Of a DNA stretch of 64,000 nucleotides, positions 24,443-39,800 are shown in pieces (within the stretch, counting starts at the first letter, position 1; each line of letters begins with the position of its first letter). The position numbers and the translations under genes were made by a program. The stretch is from Branchiostoma floridae. Lineage: Eukaryota; Chordata; Leptocardii; Amphioxiformes; Branchiostomatidae. The stretch is from positions 12,896,711-12,960,710 of the forward strand of contig NC_049991.1 of the NCBI RefSeq assembly GCF_000003815.2, written 5' to 3'. The notes beneath the pieces are model-generated. The model made no database searches, was not told the DNA's origin, and was given only the letters and a program-made list of their open reading frames with translations.

Positions 24443-27379
24443 CTAGAACGCCATTTCGTATACAAGAGTTTAGAGAACCACTCTACAATTAAAAGTTGTG
24501 GACAGAAGTACATTTTCAAGTGACATCGTCATCGAAACGAATGGAACTTTGACCTGTTTCAAACATACCTTATTTCATACATTTCATACCTTATTGTTTA
24601 AGGGTGTTTTGAAATTCAACGTGTACAACTTAATGATTGTCAGTTAAGGTACTAATCTTCTGACCCGAGGGCTAAATGACTATTCTATGGAGACGTGGGA
24701 CAAGGTCACATTTATATTTATGGCGTACGGAAGGACAAGCGACAGTTCTGGTCTTGAGTGATACGTCTTTCAACGATGATGTCTGTGTGAGAGGCACAGC
24801 CATCCTGGGAGACACATTGCAGTTGCACATAAATCTGACTGAATATTGATGATAAGAAATTATTCCGCACGATGCTACTGTTTCACTGATTTTAAGTTAG
24901 TGTTTTCTGAGAGTTTGAAAAAGTTCACTGTGTGGTTATCAACAGTGGAGTATCCAATGAAGGATGGTGTCAATGTCTACAGATCACAATCAAACCACAG
25001 TTACCAAAAGTGATTTATACGTCCCTGTCATCACTAGTGCAGCTAGTCAGATGGGGCAGTGCTGATAAGGAGACACTACCTTTTATGTACATGTATGTAG
25101 GGGCATTGCCTGCAGGCTGACACTCGGAGAAAAGATCCCCAAGTGTTTGGACCCTCGCCAATTTCACCTTCAATACCCACAGGGATGATAGCATCACCGC
25201 AAGGTCTCGAAATGAAATGTTGGCATTGCTTGCAGAGTAATGTTATTCCTGTTAACCCCAATGTCGTTATTCGCGACCGTGCAGGGCAGACAGCTTCTGA
25301 GCCTATCACAGCCACATGACAGAGTATCCGCAAAAACACCATCACTGTAGTCTAGCACCACGTACATGTAATGCCTGTATATAATCTATGGACAATCGAT
25401 GGCTTTGCCGGTTTTAGGGTAATTAGATCCAAATTACTATGTACCTGATTAACGTCGTACTTACATATCGAAGCGTCCAAAATCTTTACAGTATTTATTA
25501 ATAAGAGTTTTAGTAATTTGAGACACCCATCCGGTATGTGTATACAGTGCAGACACCACAAAATAGTAGTGTGCTAGATTCTACCCAGGTCCATCACACA
25601 CAGCTTTGTCACACAAGGTAATGGATAACATTGTGGTGACCTGATCCTCAGTTTCAATATCAATAGATCTGGAACACCATATTATCTGAGAGATTGAGGT
25701 CGGTTGATTCAATTATCCCCATCCATAGGTAAATACGTATATCACCTCATCCAATATTTCATAAGATTAACGAACAGTGGCTTTGTCGGTGCCTCCTTCA
25801 TCAATAGTTGGATAGTGTGGATTTTCAATTCCAAAACGTTAGAAAAGAAATAGAAGTATATATAGCATATACGTATGTATCGACTTTGTTAACGTGATTT
25901 AAGGTAACACCAGCCAAGGCAGGCAAATGTTCTTACACAGCTATATCCGAGTAGACATAATGGTCATGAAGAAGAATAGCCGAGAAGATACTTATCTCTA
26001 ATAACGCTTTCTTTGATTAAGGTAAATTGCACAAAGGAAATTACGGCTTACACAGCCTAGAATAGGCACAGTTTGTTACCACAGGGAAGATAATCATATT
26101 GTCTTCCGGATTCTCTTCGTCGAGGAGGTTGATGGGCTATTTGTTTGTGCTTCGTTCCTTTTTCATGATCACTTGAATTCTGGTTGGTTTTGTATTTGAT
26201 TTGATTATGTTGATTTACAGAATTGTAGAACAAAGACTATCAGGTAGATAAAGTTGAACAAAAGTTGATTTGCACACCAAAGCTCTATAGGTGCTTGCGC
26301 TTTATTCTACTTATGACCACCCGAAATCAGTGTGGTTATTCTATGCGGGTGGTACCTCGTGGCATTGCTGCCTCTTTAACTCATCAAACACCAAATTAAA
26401 CTCTGAGGTCGCGCCCGATCTCTTTGTTGGGCCTCATGCGCTCAGTCACCTACATCAGCTTCTTCTTTCAGGGCGCCGAGCCAGATCATTACCAATCCTC
26501 GCGGAATTACGGAATACGTAATGGTCTTATAATGAAGCTGACGTCCAAGCCATTGTCCCTACAGTCTCATTTACCAGTTACTTCATTTTACATTGCACGA
26601 GAGAGGTTCATATTTCACATCTAGTTTTTTGTGTGAGTGGGACTACCTATGTAAAAAAACGTTTAGTTTCTTGATTCTTTTATAAGAGTGCAGTAATTTC
26701 CCCTTCGATAACCGGTCTGGTTGACGTTGATCGAGAGGGCCAAATGTACGTATCCGGGTTTCACCGATCGAAGAAACACGAAGAAAGGCCACATGACGTC
26801 TAAGTATGTTTATTGAACGCAAATGAGATTCATTCGCGATCATCAAAGCACCCCTCTGCTTGCACCAAGATTACTCTGCGACCTCTTGGGTATTAAAACG
26901 GAGCTTAATCGGGATATTTTTCACCAGTGTACAAGATTTTAAGGTCCTATCCGTGATGCAATTAGGGTTGCTGGACTCTTCTAAGGTGAAACCTCCAATT
27001 TTTCTAGGAGCAACTCACGTAATGGCCTAAGCTACGACCTTTGACACAGGGTCAAGAACATAACAATACTAATGCTATATAGATTTAGACCGGGATGCTT
27101 AGAGTCTTAAATCGATAAACCGCTTTTAATATGTTGGGAAGTATCCGCAGCCTGGGGTACCTTTCCCAGATACTCCCTCTGGGAAATGTATTATACGAAC
27201 TCTATAAAGATACTGTCGACTTTGGATGTGCCGGCATATCTCCGACCTGGACATGTGTTCGTTTACATAACAGTGAGAATAACTTATTTCAAATTCTCGT
27301 CATTTCCATTTGTACAGATCGCCACGTAAGGTTGCAGTAAGAAATGTACAGCGAGTGCAGTGAGGATATCGTGTAGAGG
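24443..27379. other. Stretch upstream of gene A
   Basis: No other gene is recognised. TTTCCATTTGTACAG (27303-27317) could be the acceptor of the 5' UTR exon that contains the gene A start codon. Promoter not identified. Confidence 0.35.
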
Positions 27380-27802
27380 ATGAAGATGATGGTTTCAAGG
27401 AGAGTAGCCAACTTCGGCGCGTTCTGCTTCGCAATTGGAACAATCTTGGCTGGTGCCTCTGTAGAAAATGGCACACTATGGAAAGAAAGGACCCTGACGC
27501 TTGCTGCGATTCTCGAGTCCGAAGAAGAAAGGATGTCTTTTCTAGAGGATGTGAGAACACAAGGTCCCATCAGAGGTAACGACATAGACACGGTGTCCAT
27601 GGTAGCGAACAGCAGTAACCCCATGGGTACCATGGTGTGGGCCTGTGACGAGGCCGTGCCCAGGAGACCGGACGCCATCCTGTTCGCTGGAGGACACGAC
27701 ATGTCTCTCCTGTCTGCCAGGTACGTCATGATGGTGGCCAAGTACCTGGACATCCCGGTCATCAGCGCCTACAGGGGCATGTCCGGCGTCGTGGCGAGAC
27801 AG
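27380..27802 (+). CDS. Gene A exon 1: signal peptide and first part of amino-terminal domain
   Basis: Codes residues 1-141 and ends in phase 0 at GAGACAG/GTAAGA. Residues 10-27 ([17 protein letters not shown]) are the signal-peptide core. The later part ([20 protein letters not shown]) corresponds to lobe 1 of the clamshell amino-terminal domain. Confidence 0.92.
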
Positions 27803-30800
27803 GTAAGATTATGTTTCACTTTATCTTTCTATCCCCAGATCAAAGTTATACAATGTATGTTAGAATAATTAGAGTTGTAAAAATGTATAATGTACTTTCT
27901 TACTAATTTATGCACGCATTTTATCACCATTCCTGTGGATATACAGCTTGCAGATATTATTTTTTGTTAATATACATTGCTGCCAAGACATGGTTGTTTG
28001 CAAATAGTGTGATATATTTGTACTCCTGTGTGTCTTGAAAATATCACATTATCTTTGTGATTGGATACTTTCTAACGCTTCATTCGTAGAACATGATTTC
28101 ATGAGGCTCATGATCAAGTACGCCGTAAATCAACTTTCTTGTACTCATTATCAATGTGGCATAAACACGTCGTTGCCATATCCAACTGCATGATATTGGG
28201 CTACTTTCAACTGGATGGAGACCGTCCAGCGACCAAACCTTGACTTTTATGACTTTATAATTGGAATATCATCCAATATGTAAAATCACGATTTTAATGA
28301 TAATAAAACACACAGACGTATAAAATACACTTCTTCAATGTTAAAATACACTTGATCAACGGTCACCGCCCGGTGGAAGGAAGCCATGTGAGCTGTACAT
28401 TGTTGATTCTCCTCCATTCACTTTCTGCTTAATCTGTAACTGTCGCACGTGCATGTTGCAATGATTTGAACTGATAACATGTCTAGAATAATGTCGTAAA
28501 AGAACCTTCACAATGGCAGACCTGAGAGAGAATAAGGATTATCTAAAAAGTTCCAAAATTGCGGTGCTTTAGAAGCCATTACACTACTGAGCCGCAAATG
28601 GAAATCTCTGAGAATGGAGCTTTCCTTAGAAAGAATGTGAATCCCTATTTTCTGTTCACTTTAAGCTTGGCATTAAAACCGACGACGCATAGGAAGGCTT
28701 TTGTGTACGTTTTACCATTTATGCTTAATCTTCCTCAACAGATACATGAATTGCTCATCTAAGTAAACTTTGAAATGCACATTGATCTCTAATGTTTGAC
28801 CCGGTTGCCAAATAAGCGCCGAAATGGGTTGTGCATTAATACTTTTGACGTTGACTGGCTGTGACCGCCAGTTGGGTTCTCCTTTTTTGACTGGCCATTA
28901 TGTCCCACAAAGATTGGATGGGATGGAAAGGAATGGAAGGTTAGACAAACCTTGCAGACCATATGGCTTTACAGGGTACCACCTTGCTATTCAAAATGTG
29001 CCTGTAATAACACAATCACACGTCATTGCAATGTATACCCAATCAAAGCGCTTAGCAAATGGGACTAAATTGCCAACGTTTGAACTCTAGTTAAGCCCCT
29101 GTTACAAATCCAGGATATTTCCCCAACCTTAGCCTTGACGGGTCTCACTTATTACCGAAAACGGCCGAAAACGAACGAAAACAACCAGAAATACTGAGGT
29201 TCGCTTATTACCAAAAACAACCGAAAACAACGTTCACTTATGACCGAAAACAACTTTGCCGTGATTATCGGAAACAACAACCGAAATCAACTTGAAACCC
29301 ACTAGCCAACTAAGGCTGTTGACAGTTTCGGAGCGGCATAAGGCGTAGGTCACATTTGCAAAACGGGCCCCGGTATAAGATAACGAAAAATTATATTGTA
29401 TACCTGGAAATATACACAAATTATGCCCATGAATCTTACGTTGACATTTTGTGCATTTTGATGTCTTTCATATCATTATTTTCCCTCCCAAAAGCTGCCC
29501 GGCAGGACCTCGGTTTAGAAATGTGACCTAAGCCTAACCAGTTTTAAGCCATGTGTATCATCCATGATGACCATGTCACAACCGTTCCGCAAGCAGCGCC
29601 GTTGACCTTTTTCCCACCAGAGCCCCGAACGCTGTTTGACCTACTTGCAATTAGCCTGGAGGCCATAGTCGACTAAGTGTGACAGGGCATTAACTTTGCC
29701 GACAAACACGGCTTCATTCATCACCATTTTCCTGAGTCGCAAATGTGTTGCAATAGTTACGCTCTGATTATGGTATCTATAGCACAATTTTACACCCTGG
29801 ATAAATGACACTGATAGATATGTTTTCTCCTTCTAAGTATAGAACTTTACGGCCATTGCTTGCATCGTCGTTATCTTGTTTGCATCAATTTTTCCTAAAT
29901 TGGACACGTAATACTTTTAAACTCACTTTTTGACTGCTAAATCCTTTATATAGCAGGGCCTATTTGTCACCTAAGATTTTTCGTGATAGGTAATTCCCCC
30001 AGGGGACGTGCGCTGAATGGCTCGGGTTGATTGCACACGTGAGGGGATTGAAAATGAGGAGACAAGAATAAGTAACGTAATGTTAATGGATCGATGTGTT
30101 AGAACATAAGCAATGAAGCTTAACCCAAGTTCTGTCACCGCCGCGTTACGGTTGATACCAGTTCTTATTGTTTTAATCAAATTGTCCCTTGCGCAATAAA
30201 CGGCAACGAAAGGGGCAATAACTTCACGTGAAGTAATATTGCAGAATGGATTTAACCGATCTAATTTCATCTCCAGGGCTGACAGATGTATACTAAAGCC
30301 GTGTATATCTTAAGAGAGGACTCCTAGTGGTATTGGATTCACATAAGCTGGGTTATCGTATTATCCAAAAGCTGTGGAGCTAATGCAACAAAATGGCCTT
30401 CTTTTTTTTGCAATAAAACTCAGAACGCGTACGGACACAGAGAAGCTACGTTTACTTAAAGAATCTCACAAGTCCTCTAGGACCAGGAAATGTAGACTTA
30501 AACAACATAATATTTCATAATTCAAAGGCAATCATGCAAAGATCATATTATAGGGCTTTGGTGGTAGCTTAGCAACAAAACACATATCAGCACTTTTTTT
30601 GAGTGCGTCACAACTGTGTATTGTATTGCCAACTTCACGTTACCGCGTACGTGGGTGTTTGTTGCATTTTGTTCTAACATTTTAGAAACCTTTGTAACGA
30701 TAAGTTACTGATTTGAAGGCTTTCTATCGGATTCGAACATCTTATGTTAAATTTCTAATGTTTCAGTTTCTAACCTGTGCCAACATAGATTCATTATTTG

Positions 30801-33800
30801 TTCCAACATGTTTGAACATGTTACAAAGTTTGTGATTGAATCTGTGGTCAGAGGGCAATTCACACATTTCCTGTACTTGGCAATGAAATTATGTTTATCT
30901 GACACCTCCGCACAAAAGAGCCACCAGTATCCAGCTGTGAAATAAAAAAATATATAATAAGTAAACAATGGAGGCTAGTTCACTCCTACTTTTATGTGGG
31001 AAATAATCCAAATCGATGATATGGAACATCTTCCAACAGTGGAAAAAATCACATAGATGATTAAAAATTCGATATTCGTATAGTTACTTTCACAATGTCT
31101 TTAACATATCCATATTGCTCAAACATGTTCAAACTTTCATTCTTACTATTGTGACTGAAATATTCTTCAGCTCGTAGTTCAAACTTGTAGTAACAAATAT
31201 AATTTTCAAACCCTCTTGGTGACTTGAAATTGACACTAATCAATAAACATAACCACAATGATGCATCATAGTTTACTTTACCACATGAAGAGTAATCTAA
31301 CATTCCCTACTGTATCATAATTTATCAATTTATTGTGCAATTACGTGGAAGTACACCATGCCATTACTATCTACGAGTATCTGAGGCACGGTGCATAAAC
31401 AATTTGTCAGATCAACATCAGTTGTAGGCGAAGTAATAAACCTCCATTCGTCATTATGGCGGTGCAATCTCTGTGGAGAGTCTTAAGTTAACAGTCAGCG
31501 GTTGTTTTGGTTTAGGCAGATTAGAGGCAAATGTGTTTGTGATTTATAAGACCCCCGTGCGCGAGTCTTTACCGTTAATGCATAATTCAAACCTCCTATT
31601 TTCCTCACGTTTAAGTATGCCATCCGCATGCCGTACATCATGTTATCGAGCTGTAAAACTGCACTATAAATCCTGATAATTGGACAAGAGTGATGGTTTG
31701 GGGTTTCCTGGTGTCCTGGAGCAACTATTGACCAGGTCAGCTTGACCAATACCTTACATTGTACGTATCGACGGGACGGACAGAGGGTCCCCACCGGTGT
31801 CATTTCTGGTACATTGACATTGCAATTTGCAGTAGAACCTGCCTGCTCCAAGTTACCTAAAGTTTTATTAGACGAGGGCAAATTTGACAAGAAAAGCTTT
31901 CCTGTATTTGCCATGTTCTAATCCATTTGGATCTACATGACAAGATCGTTGCCGCCTCCTTGCTCGGTTGTCGTTTTTTACCTATTTGAGCGACAAGCAA
32001 TGATTACAGTATAAATCCAAAGGATCAAAAGTTTTTTTTTATATAAGTAAACTTCAATTGCAAGTCCAAAAGAGGCCTACCAGTGACCTGATCGTCCGGT
32101 GTAGTACATTTATGACACGCACAGTTTACTCTAAGATCAATACTACAGACCATCAAACCCAGAATAAAACTTAACCGTAATCTTTTACTTGCTGCCATTG
32201 CGCCATATATAACGCTTCTGGTGATCCGTACCAACATCGTGCTGGAGGGATATGTGATGGAAAATTCTCGCACACTCATATCATACCCTTTCGACCATTT
32301 TATTAGGATTCCGTGTGCTACAGATCACTGGACGTGTAGAGCGATAAAGCCATAGATTTCATCCACAGCCTATCATGTGCGTGTAGTCAATACCAATCGC
32401 CATCAACTTGATCTTGATTCGATTTTTGTTCTGGTCACCTGTTGAGTTGAGTATCCTCCCATGTAATTACAACTAACACCACGCACGGTTATTCTGAAGG
32501 GTGCCACAGACGCTGCCAATCTGTCTGGGTGGAACAGCCATCCGAGGATTTGGCGTGCGCTCTGATTGACCCTTGACGCTACCATACTGCCCCCAATTAT
32601 TTAATACATACACTTGGGCTAAGTAAGACGGATTGATGCGTAACACTTTTTGTCACGCCACAGCTTCAATGCTTAACAAGCTTACACAAGGATCTGTCTT
32701 TTTCCTTAGGCAAAGATGACAGACACAACGTGAGATCGTATCAATGTGCGTCTACGTCAAACATTGGACATTAGACAGATTAGTGTCACATATCAAACAT
32801 CATATTCAAAGCATTCCTGTCAAAGAAAGATGAACACTATTCAAATACGACATGTTCGAGTATCGCGTTATGCTCCTTATATGACTTGCTGAAGGCACAG
32901 TGACATAGAAAATCCCCGGGCCTCACGTCTTGCATAGTTGTATACTTCCAGTTTACTTGCCAGGCCAAGCTTGTTTAGCTATCTCAGCGGCTCTCTCCGT
33001 AACCTTAACTGTAAATGGTCCCAGCTGGCCACATCGGTCTATACATTAAGTTGATACCTTCTAAATCCGGACCCAGACAAGAAATGCATAGGCTCGCTAA
33101 CATTGACATTACCAATTCTAACTTGATCTAAAATGACCTTGACTAGGGGATCTCAAACCGCACAATGCATTAATCATTCTCACCGTAGCGTTGAGTGGCG
33201 AGACACTAGAGTGTTTGGCAGAGGTGCAAGGTTTGGATCCCCTGACATGTGCCGATGTTGTGCCCTTGGGAAATTCAGTTTTCAGACACGAATTTCCTTA
33301 TTTCACACAGGTGAAAATGAGTACCTAGTTTCGGTTAGGGCTGCCCCTCGGATAGTATGTTGCATTGATGTGTTTTAGAATAACGTGAAAGTGTCCGCCA
33401 TACTTATCGAACACAGTATAGAGACTCTTCTCGGTATGAGTGAATCAAATAGATCTGTCCGGATATGCAGATTGCCACAGTGCAAACCTGATGTGTTACG
33501 CCATGATGAGGTGGTTTACAAACTTATCACCCAAAACTTGTTTTGTTAAGTAAATGTGTTTTGTGTTATTCATATATATTCCACCTTTCACCTCATGAAC
33601 TGGGGTCTGTTCTACCATTGGTAACAGGAAGAACTCCCAAACTTCGTCCATCTCGGCGTGTCGGTTGAGCAGGAGTACTCGGCCCTGCTGAGTATCCTGA
33701 AGTTCTTCTTCCAGACACGTTTCTCCATCATCACGAGTCTGCACACGGGACACAAGGCGTTCATCCGGTACTTCCAGGAGCAGGTGGAGAAGGAGGGTCA

Positions 33801-36800
33801 GTCAGTCTTTGTGTTTCATTTCAAAATGAGCTCTCCGAACATGCAATCGTACCATCATTTATAACTAGCGCTACAGTCCAGGGGCATAACAGAAAAATTG
33901 TGCAAATTTGTCTACAAGCCACAACTTTGACACTCATGTAGTTGAATGCATTCTAAGCCAGTAAGCTATACGGAAACTGCCCTATGTATCTTTGGAGGCA
34001 TGTCAGTGTATTTTGGGCTACTGTGCCCTGGCACCAAATGAATTGAATTGACCTGAATTTGAAATTGGGATGTCAAAGACATATCCCCATTGATCTCTTT
34101 TATGGATACAAATGTATCCATCCATAGCTGATCACATTAAGTCGAAATTAGGAAAACGGACCTATGCAAATTATGGCATTCTTGTTTTCAGAGCGTCTCA
34201 CAGTGGCCGAAATGCCCTCATACAAACCCCTAAGCCGACACTCTTTCACATATTTCCACCTGCCAATGTGTCTTCATCAAGAGTATTCATATGTCTTTCT
34301 CAAAATCGTGGCCAAATTCCTTAGAAACGTCGCCAACTTCAAATCAAACAAAATGTCAAGAGCGTCATATTCAAATCTTAAGTAGGGTCACCAGCCGCGC
34401 AAATGCCAATTTCATGCTCATTCTGCCTCACTAATGCGTCATTTGACGATATAACGAGTGGTCTCATTCCAGCTCATCTGCCGTAAATGCCCACAGAAGC
34501 AACATTAAACTCGGCCTATTTAGTCTCAATGGTCCTGGAATCAAGCGAATTCGTCTAGCGCCATCTCGTCTTGAGAGCGAATTAGATACGTTGGATGAGT
34601 TCAAAGACCACACACCTCCCTCTGCACATCTAAAGAGTGGTTGTTGTATGTGAAGTTCTCCTTCCCAATCAACAGACGTGTGTAGTACATATGCCCTGTT
34701 CCTTCGTAGTAAAATGCCTCATATATGACCCTTTACGTTATACTGTTGAACAAATTAACATGATAAAGACACCCAAAGGCCAATGAAAAGAAATCTACCA
34801 CTATAACAAAAAGAATAATTTTCATTTCACCAACAGGTGATGCCTGGGGTGTTGAAAACGTCTTGACGCTTGACCTGGACAGTATGGAAGAAATAGACCT
34901 GTACATGTCTCTAGCCCGGGACATCACCTCAGGTATCATCCTACTGTACTGCACCAAGCAGGAGGCAACCGTCCTCCTACCGGCCGCGGAGATAGTCGGC
35001 AAGTTTTCGGAAAACTCCGTGTGGATCGTGCCGGAGATTGTTATCGGTGATCTGGACAGCGCGCTTACAGCTCCGTACGAGTATCCAGTGGGACTGCTGG
35101 GGATAAAGTACGAGAGTCCGTCCTACAGCACGAGGAAGATGACCCTGGACGGACTGTCTGTTTACAGGACGGCCATGGAGAAGTACCTCACCAAAGGAGA
35201 CGTGTCTGAGACCTTCATGAGTGACACCTGCTGGAACTACACCTCACAGACAAAAAGCGACAGATTAACGTTTAAAGAGTGAGTTTTAGTCGTCTGTATT
35301 GTGTCAAAAAAAATAAAAGTATAAACGTTTGTGTGGTCTGTACAGAAAGCTCTGACGTAGATGGCTGAGGGATCACTCAAGACTAGGTTAACATTCTTTG
35401 AACACAGACGCCCGAGTTCAAAAACCTCAGAAGTTTCCCAACATATCCACATAGAATCAACGGGTCATTCGGTCTCACTGGACAAAGTTAAAATCTTTAA
35501 CATAGAACCAGACTTTTTCGCCAGAGGGATCAAAGAAGCCATCTACATCAGAGCTTTACAACCATCTCTGAACAGAGACGGTGGGCGCCATAGACTTCCT
35601 GCAACGTATGATTACTGCTTACCGAGTCACGTGTTCTATCTGCATAACGTGACGTCACGACAACAGTGGAATGTTCATTCCTTGACAAAGACTGGTACTA
35701 TTTAGTCAAAAATTTGGATGAGTCCAATTTTTGTGTTGGATATTACTAGTCCAATAATATCCTTTGGTATATAATCTTTATTTCTTTCAACAGTTTTCTG
35801 CAAAATGCCTCCATTCCGGAACGTGACATCAAATTCGGCGCTGATGGCTTGGTCTACAGCCCTAATTTCGCCATCCTGAACGTAGCTTCCAAGGGGACAT
35901 GGCAACGGGTAAGAATATAAAACATTCATTTTGTACTTCAGCTCCGTCATTTAATCTCCGTTTCTCACAAGCGACATCAAGTAAGGCTTAGTATGTTTCT
36001 CACGATTTCATTTCGCTTTTATTCCCAACATGCCAGGAAACGTCATTTACTGATGAGAGCGTGATTTTGTTCGCTGTATGTGGTTCCTTAGGCGATTGAA
36101 CTTAATGAACCTTAATCACTATCACTGCTACATACATTAGAGGTACCCGGGAACTCAAAGCTACTTTTATTATAAAGCATATATTACGTGTGGCAGTGTG
36201 TCAAACTTATTGCCAAATTATTACAGAGACTTTATTAGAGAGTGTAATTGAAGCCAAAACATTTTATAATATTGCTATATATATCTATGTTGGTTAACCG
36301 TGTATAATTTGAATCCTTCTACAGACGTCACTGTCGGGGTTATGTAATTGCATCATGCATTCTCTTTCATTACACAAAGTGTCCCGGAGTCACGCACCAT
36401 TATATCAGCCGTCCTTTGAGATATTGATGTTTTGGTACGAAATTAGATCTAGCACGACGGCCCTTAGCTTTATTAGACAATACAGTATTTACGTAATGTT
36501 TATAATTACTTGTAACGTACTCTGACAGTAGCTTATTTTGAATCAATTTCCACAATGAAAATTAGTCTTGTGGTTTTGGATTAATTCTAGGTGTTCTGTA
36601 ATAAGGGTGATAGAATTTGTCTACGCAGCTCGCGCATATTACTAGTATCAGTGGAGGGGGAGGGGGTGGATCTGTACATGCATGTTACGTATAATGTTAT
36701 TGTCCTGTGTGTCATGTAGTTTTGTGTACTTATGGTAAGGACTAGGGCTGGGTATCGGTACAGCGTACCGGTACAAAACCGGTTTTTCTTATTGGACCGG

Positions 36801-39800
36801 TCCAGAAAAACCGGACCTGAAAAAATTAGGTGGACCGGATGTTGGACCGATTAGAAAATTAACATATCATTTTATCAGGCATTCACACGTTTTGGCGCTT
36901 GCAGTTGGAAGAAAATGACAAGAGTGAAGTAGAGTAGAGTTTATAGTAATTTCTACCAAGTTTTACAGCCAATCGTACAGGTGCAGTTAGCGTTGTAGGA
37001 TTTTAAAACGCCAGTGTAAGTCTAATACTCCACCAGACAGATTTCTTTGTAGTGAAATGGACCATTGGTATGAGTCATACTGAATCAGGTCCAGGTTCAG
37101 GTCCGGACCTGGACCTGATCCTTTGGACCTGAACCGGACCTGGACCTGAATTTTCTGTACCGGTACCCAGCCCTAGTAAGGACCACAGACCTCAGGAAGA
37201 ATAGCTATAATGTAAATTCTCAAGCTACATGTGGCTCTCAAAAACCTCAACTCAATTTGTGATGATCTTAAAAAATTGCAGGGTGAAAAGGATGGAAAGG
37301 CGATTTTACCTTATTGCACTAAAAATGACCCTAAGCCTATGTCACACGTCCAGCCCGGATGTGTGACGTCGGCGATAGGTCAAAGGTGCTTGGAAGTCGG
37401 TATCGGCCCCCGACTCGGTACATAAAATAACTAAGCTGTGATGATTGCGGCAGGTTGGGTCCATCATCATGAACCGGATCTCCCTGAACGGGATCATCTG
37501 GCCGGGTAACTCGTACCTGGCGCCCCGCCCGGTCAATCAGCGGCACCTCAAGGTCGTCACCATCGAGGAGGAGCCGTTCGTCATGGTCACGGATCTGTCC
37601 CCCGTCACCGGGGACTGCACCAAAGCGGCGCTGCCGTGCACCAAGTTCGACTCCAATGGACAGTAAGCTCAGCCCTGTCTAGTATCTGTTTTCTAAGCCA
37701 TAAGAAATTTCTACTAGTATTCTACTACACATTACGGAAGAAATGGGTAGATTCGCCTTCCATTGCCACAGAAGAAGAGGTTAAACCAAGGAGCTTTTAT
37801 CTGATAAAAGCTCCTTGGTTAAACCTAATACAACTACCTCAAATTATATTTCAAAATGCAGTATACTGTATAGGAACATATACCGGGGGGGGGGGCTTTT
37901 GAGGCCCTCCACTTCTAAGTCCTATAACTCTAAAACGACGTGCCGTAGGGCCACCAAATTTTCAGGACATAATTTCGACATAATATCTGACAAGTATATG
38001 ACGTTTGACGTTACGTTAACGTAAGATGACGTAATTATGACGTCATCAATTTGATTACATTGGCCAAACCTATGAAAAATGGGTATTCTCAGAAAACTTC
38101 AAGTTATGGTACAAAAATGTAACAACAAGTGCAGATAACAGAATAATAATGTTTATTACTACTTGCGTTGCCAATAGCAACATCAATGACGTCAATATGA
38201 CGTCATAAAATGACGTCATGCACATCTAACTTACGAGTTGGGCTCCGCCATATTATATCCACCACCTTGAATTTTTAAAAATACTTTTTTTGCAACAAAT
38301 AATCACAAAGGGCAATGGAAATTGACTAAATTCATTCATTTAGATGGTTTTTGATGAAAAAATACCAGGTAGTTACAAATTTTAAGGGATAATTAGCTTG
38401 TTATTATTGATCTGGCCATTCGGTCCGCCATCTTGGATGTTGGGCTGATGACGTCATCTAATTAGCATAATTTATGCAGATATAATTATGAAAGATATGC
38501 TGAATAATACAAGATTTTATTTATGTAACAAAATCGCAGTAATATAGCAAATAAATGTGAAAAATACATAGTTAGAACCAAAAATAGTGATTTTTGGCAA
38601 AACTGCCTGTCAACAAACGGTTGCCATGGCAACAAGAAAAAATGGAAAATTTGTCAAACTTCGTAAAATTGTTGCCAACAATATTTTAAGAAAACTCATT
38701 AAATTTGGTGGCTCTAGCGTAAGACTAAAGTTACTTTGTATTTCCAGGAGAGAAGATAAGTGCTGTGCTGGTTTCTGTATGGACCTGCTGGAGCAGCTGA
38801 AGGATGACGCATGGTTCACGGTGGAGATTTACGTGGTGGCGGACGGGCGGCACGGGACGGTACAGAGCGGGAACTGGAACGGCATCATCGGTGACCTCAT
38901 CAACGGGACAGCGGACATGGCAGTAGGTCGGTATTAGCCTCCATAGCAGGCTCTCTGGGTACTTTTTCGTCTTTTCTTTGGCTCATAATACACTTTTTTT
39001 CTGGCCAGTTATTTTTGTACTGGGTCACTTGTACTGCCGGCCCGTAGTACGGACCTACAGTACAAAAAGAGATGGCCAGCAAAATGTATTATGAGCCAAA
39101 CAAAAGACGAAAAAAAGGCCCAGATGAACTGCTATGGAGGGTAGACCGGTATGGGGATTAAAAGCCTTCATACTGCATCAAAATATCACAATCTATCATT
39201 ACGTTTCCTAGTTTTTAAAAACAGAACCTTGCTTTGTGTCTCTAATGTGTTGAAACTTGTTCTCCTGTCTTCATAGCCTCTGTGGGTTATTATTGACAAT
39301 GGTAAACTCCTCATTCATATCGGCCCTACATGTACGTACAGCATCGGCTATATGAGTAACCGGTGCTTCCGTCCTATAAAGGAGAGACACGCTTACCAAG
39401 ATCAATGCCTCATTCAAAATCCGGTCAGGTTTATACTATGATGTTCCATATTCTCAGTCAGCGACACCATCTAATACCTTTCATCAGCCTCGCGTACTTT
39501 ATGTCAGTCACATATTATTGGCTCCTACCAAAGCTATGAAGATTATTGCAACATCTGTTATTTTCCCGCAGGGTCTCTTACGATCACAGAGGAACGTCTG
39601 GAGGCGGTTGACTTCTCCGTACCTTTTATTGAGACAGGCTTAAAGGTGATGGTAGCGAAGAAGAAGGGAGTTGTGTCACCGTCAGCCTTTCTTGGTAGGT
39701 CAAGGGGCACATACTGTATGATACAGAGATATCTCAAGTTCCCCGTGCCTTTTATTAAAGTGGGTGTCTCTCTGAAGCTGTTGTACGTAGGCGGCTTCAC

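Larger units (their letters stand above)
37884..38740. mobile_element. Putative non-autonomous element rich in TGACGTCA (gene A intron 5)
   Basis: A G-run at the left is followed by GCCACCAAATTT (37950-37961); the inverted form AAATTTGGTGGC lies at 38701-38712, with looser similarity outside (CCGTAGGG / CTCTAGCG). The right end almost touches the splice acceptor of exon 6. Boundaries are approximate and no target duplication was seen. Confidence 0.5.

Noticed and set aside
31495-31914. 139-codon minus-strand open frame inside gene A intron 1
   Set aside because: No family resemblance or splice sites; lies in an intron of the opposite strand.
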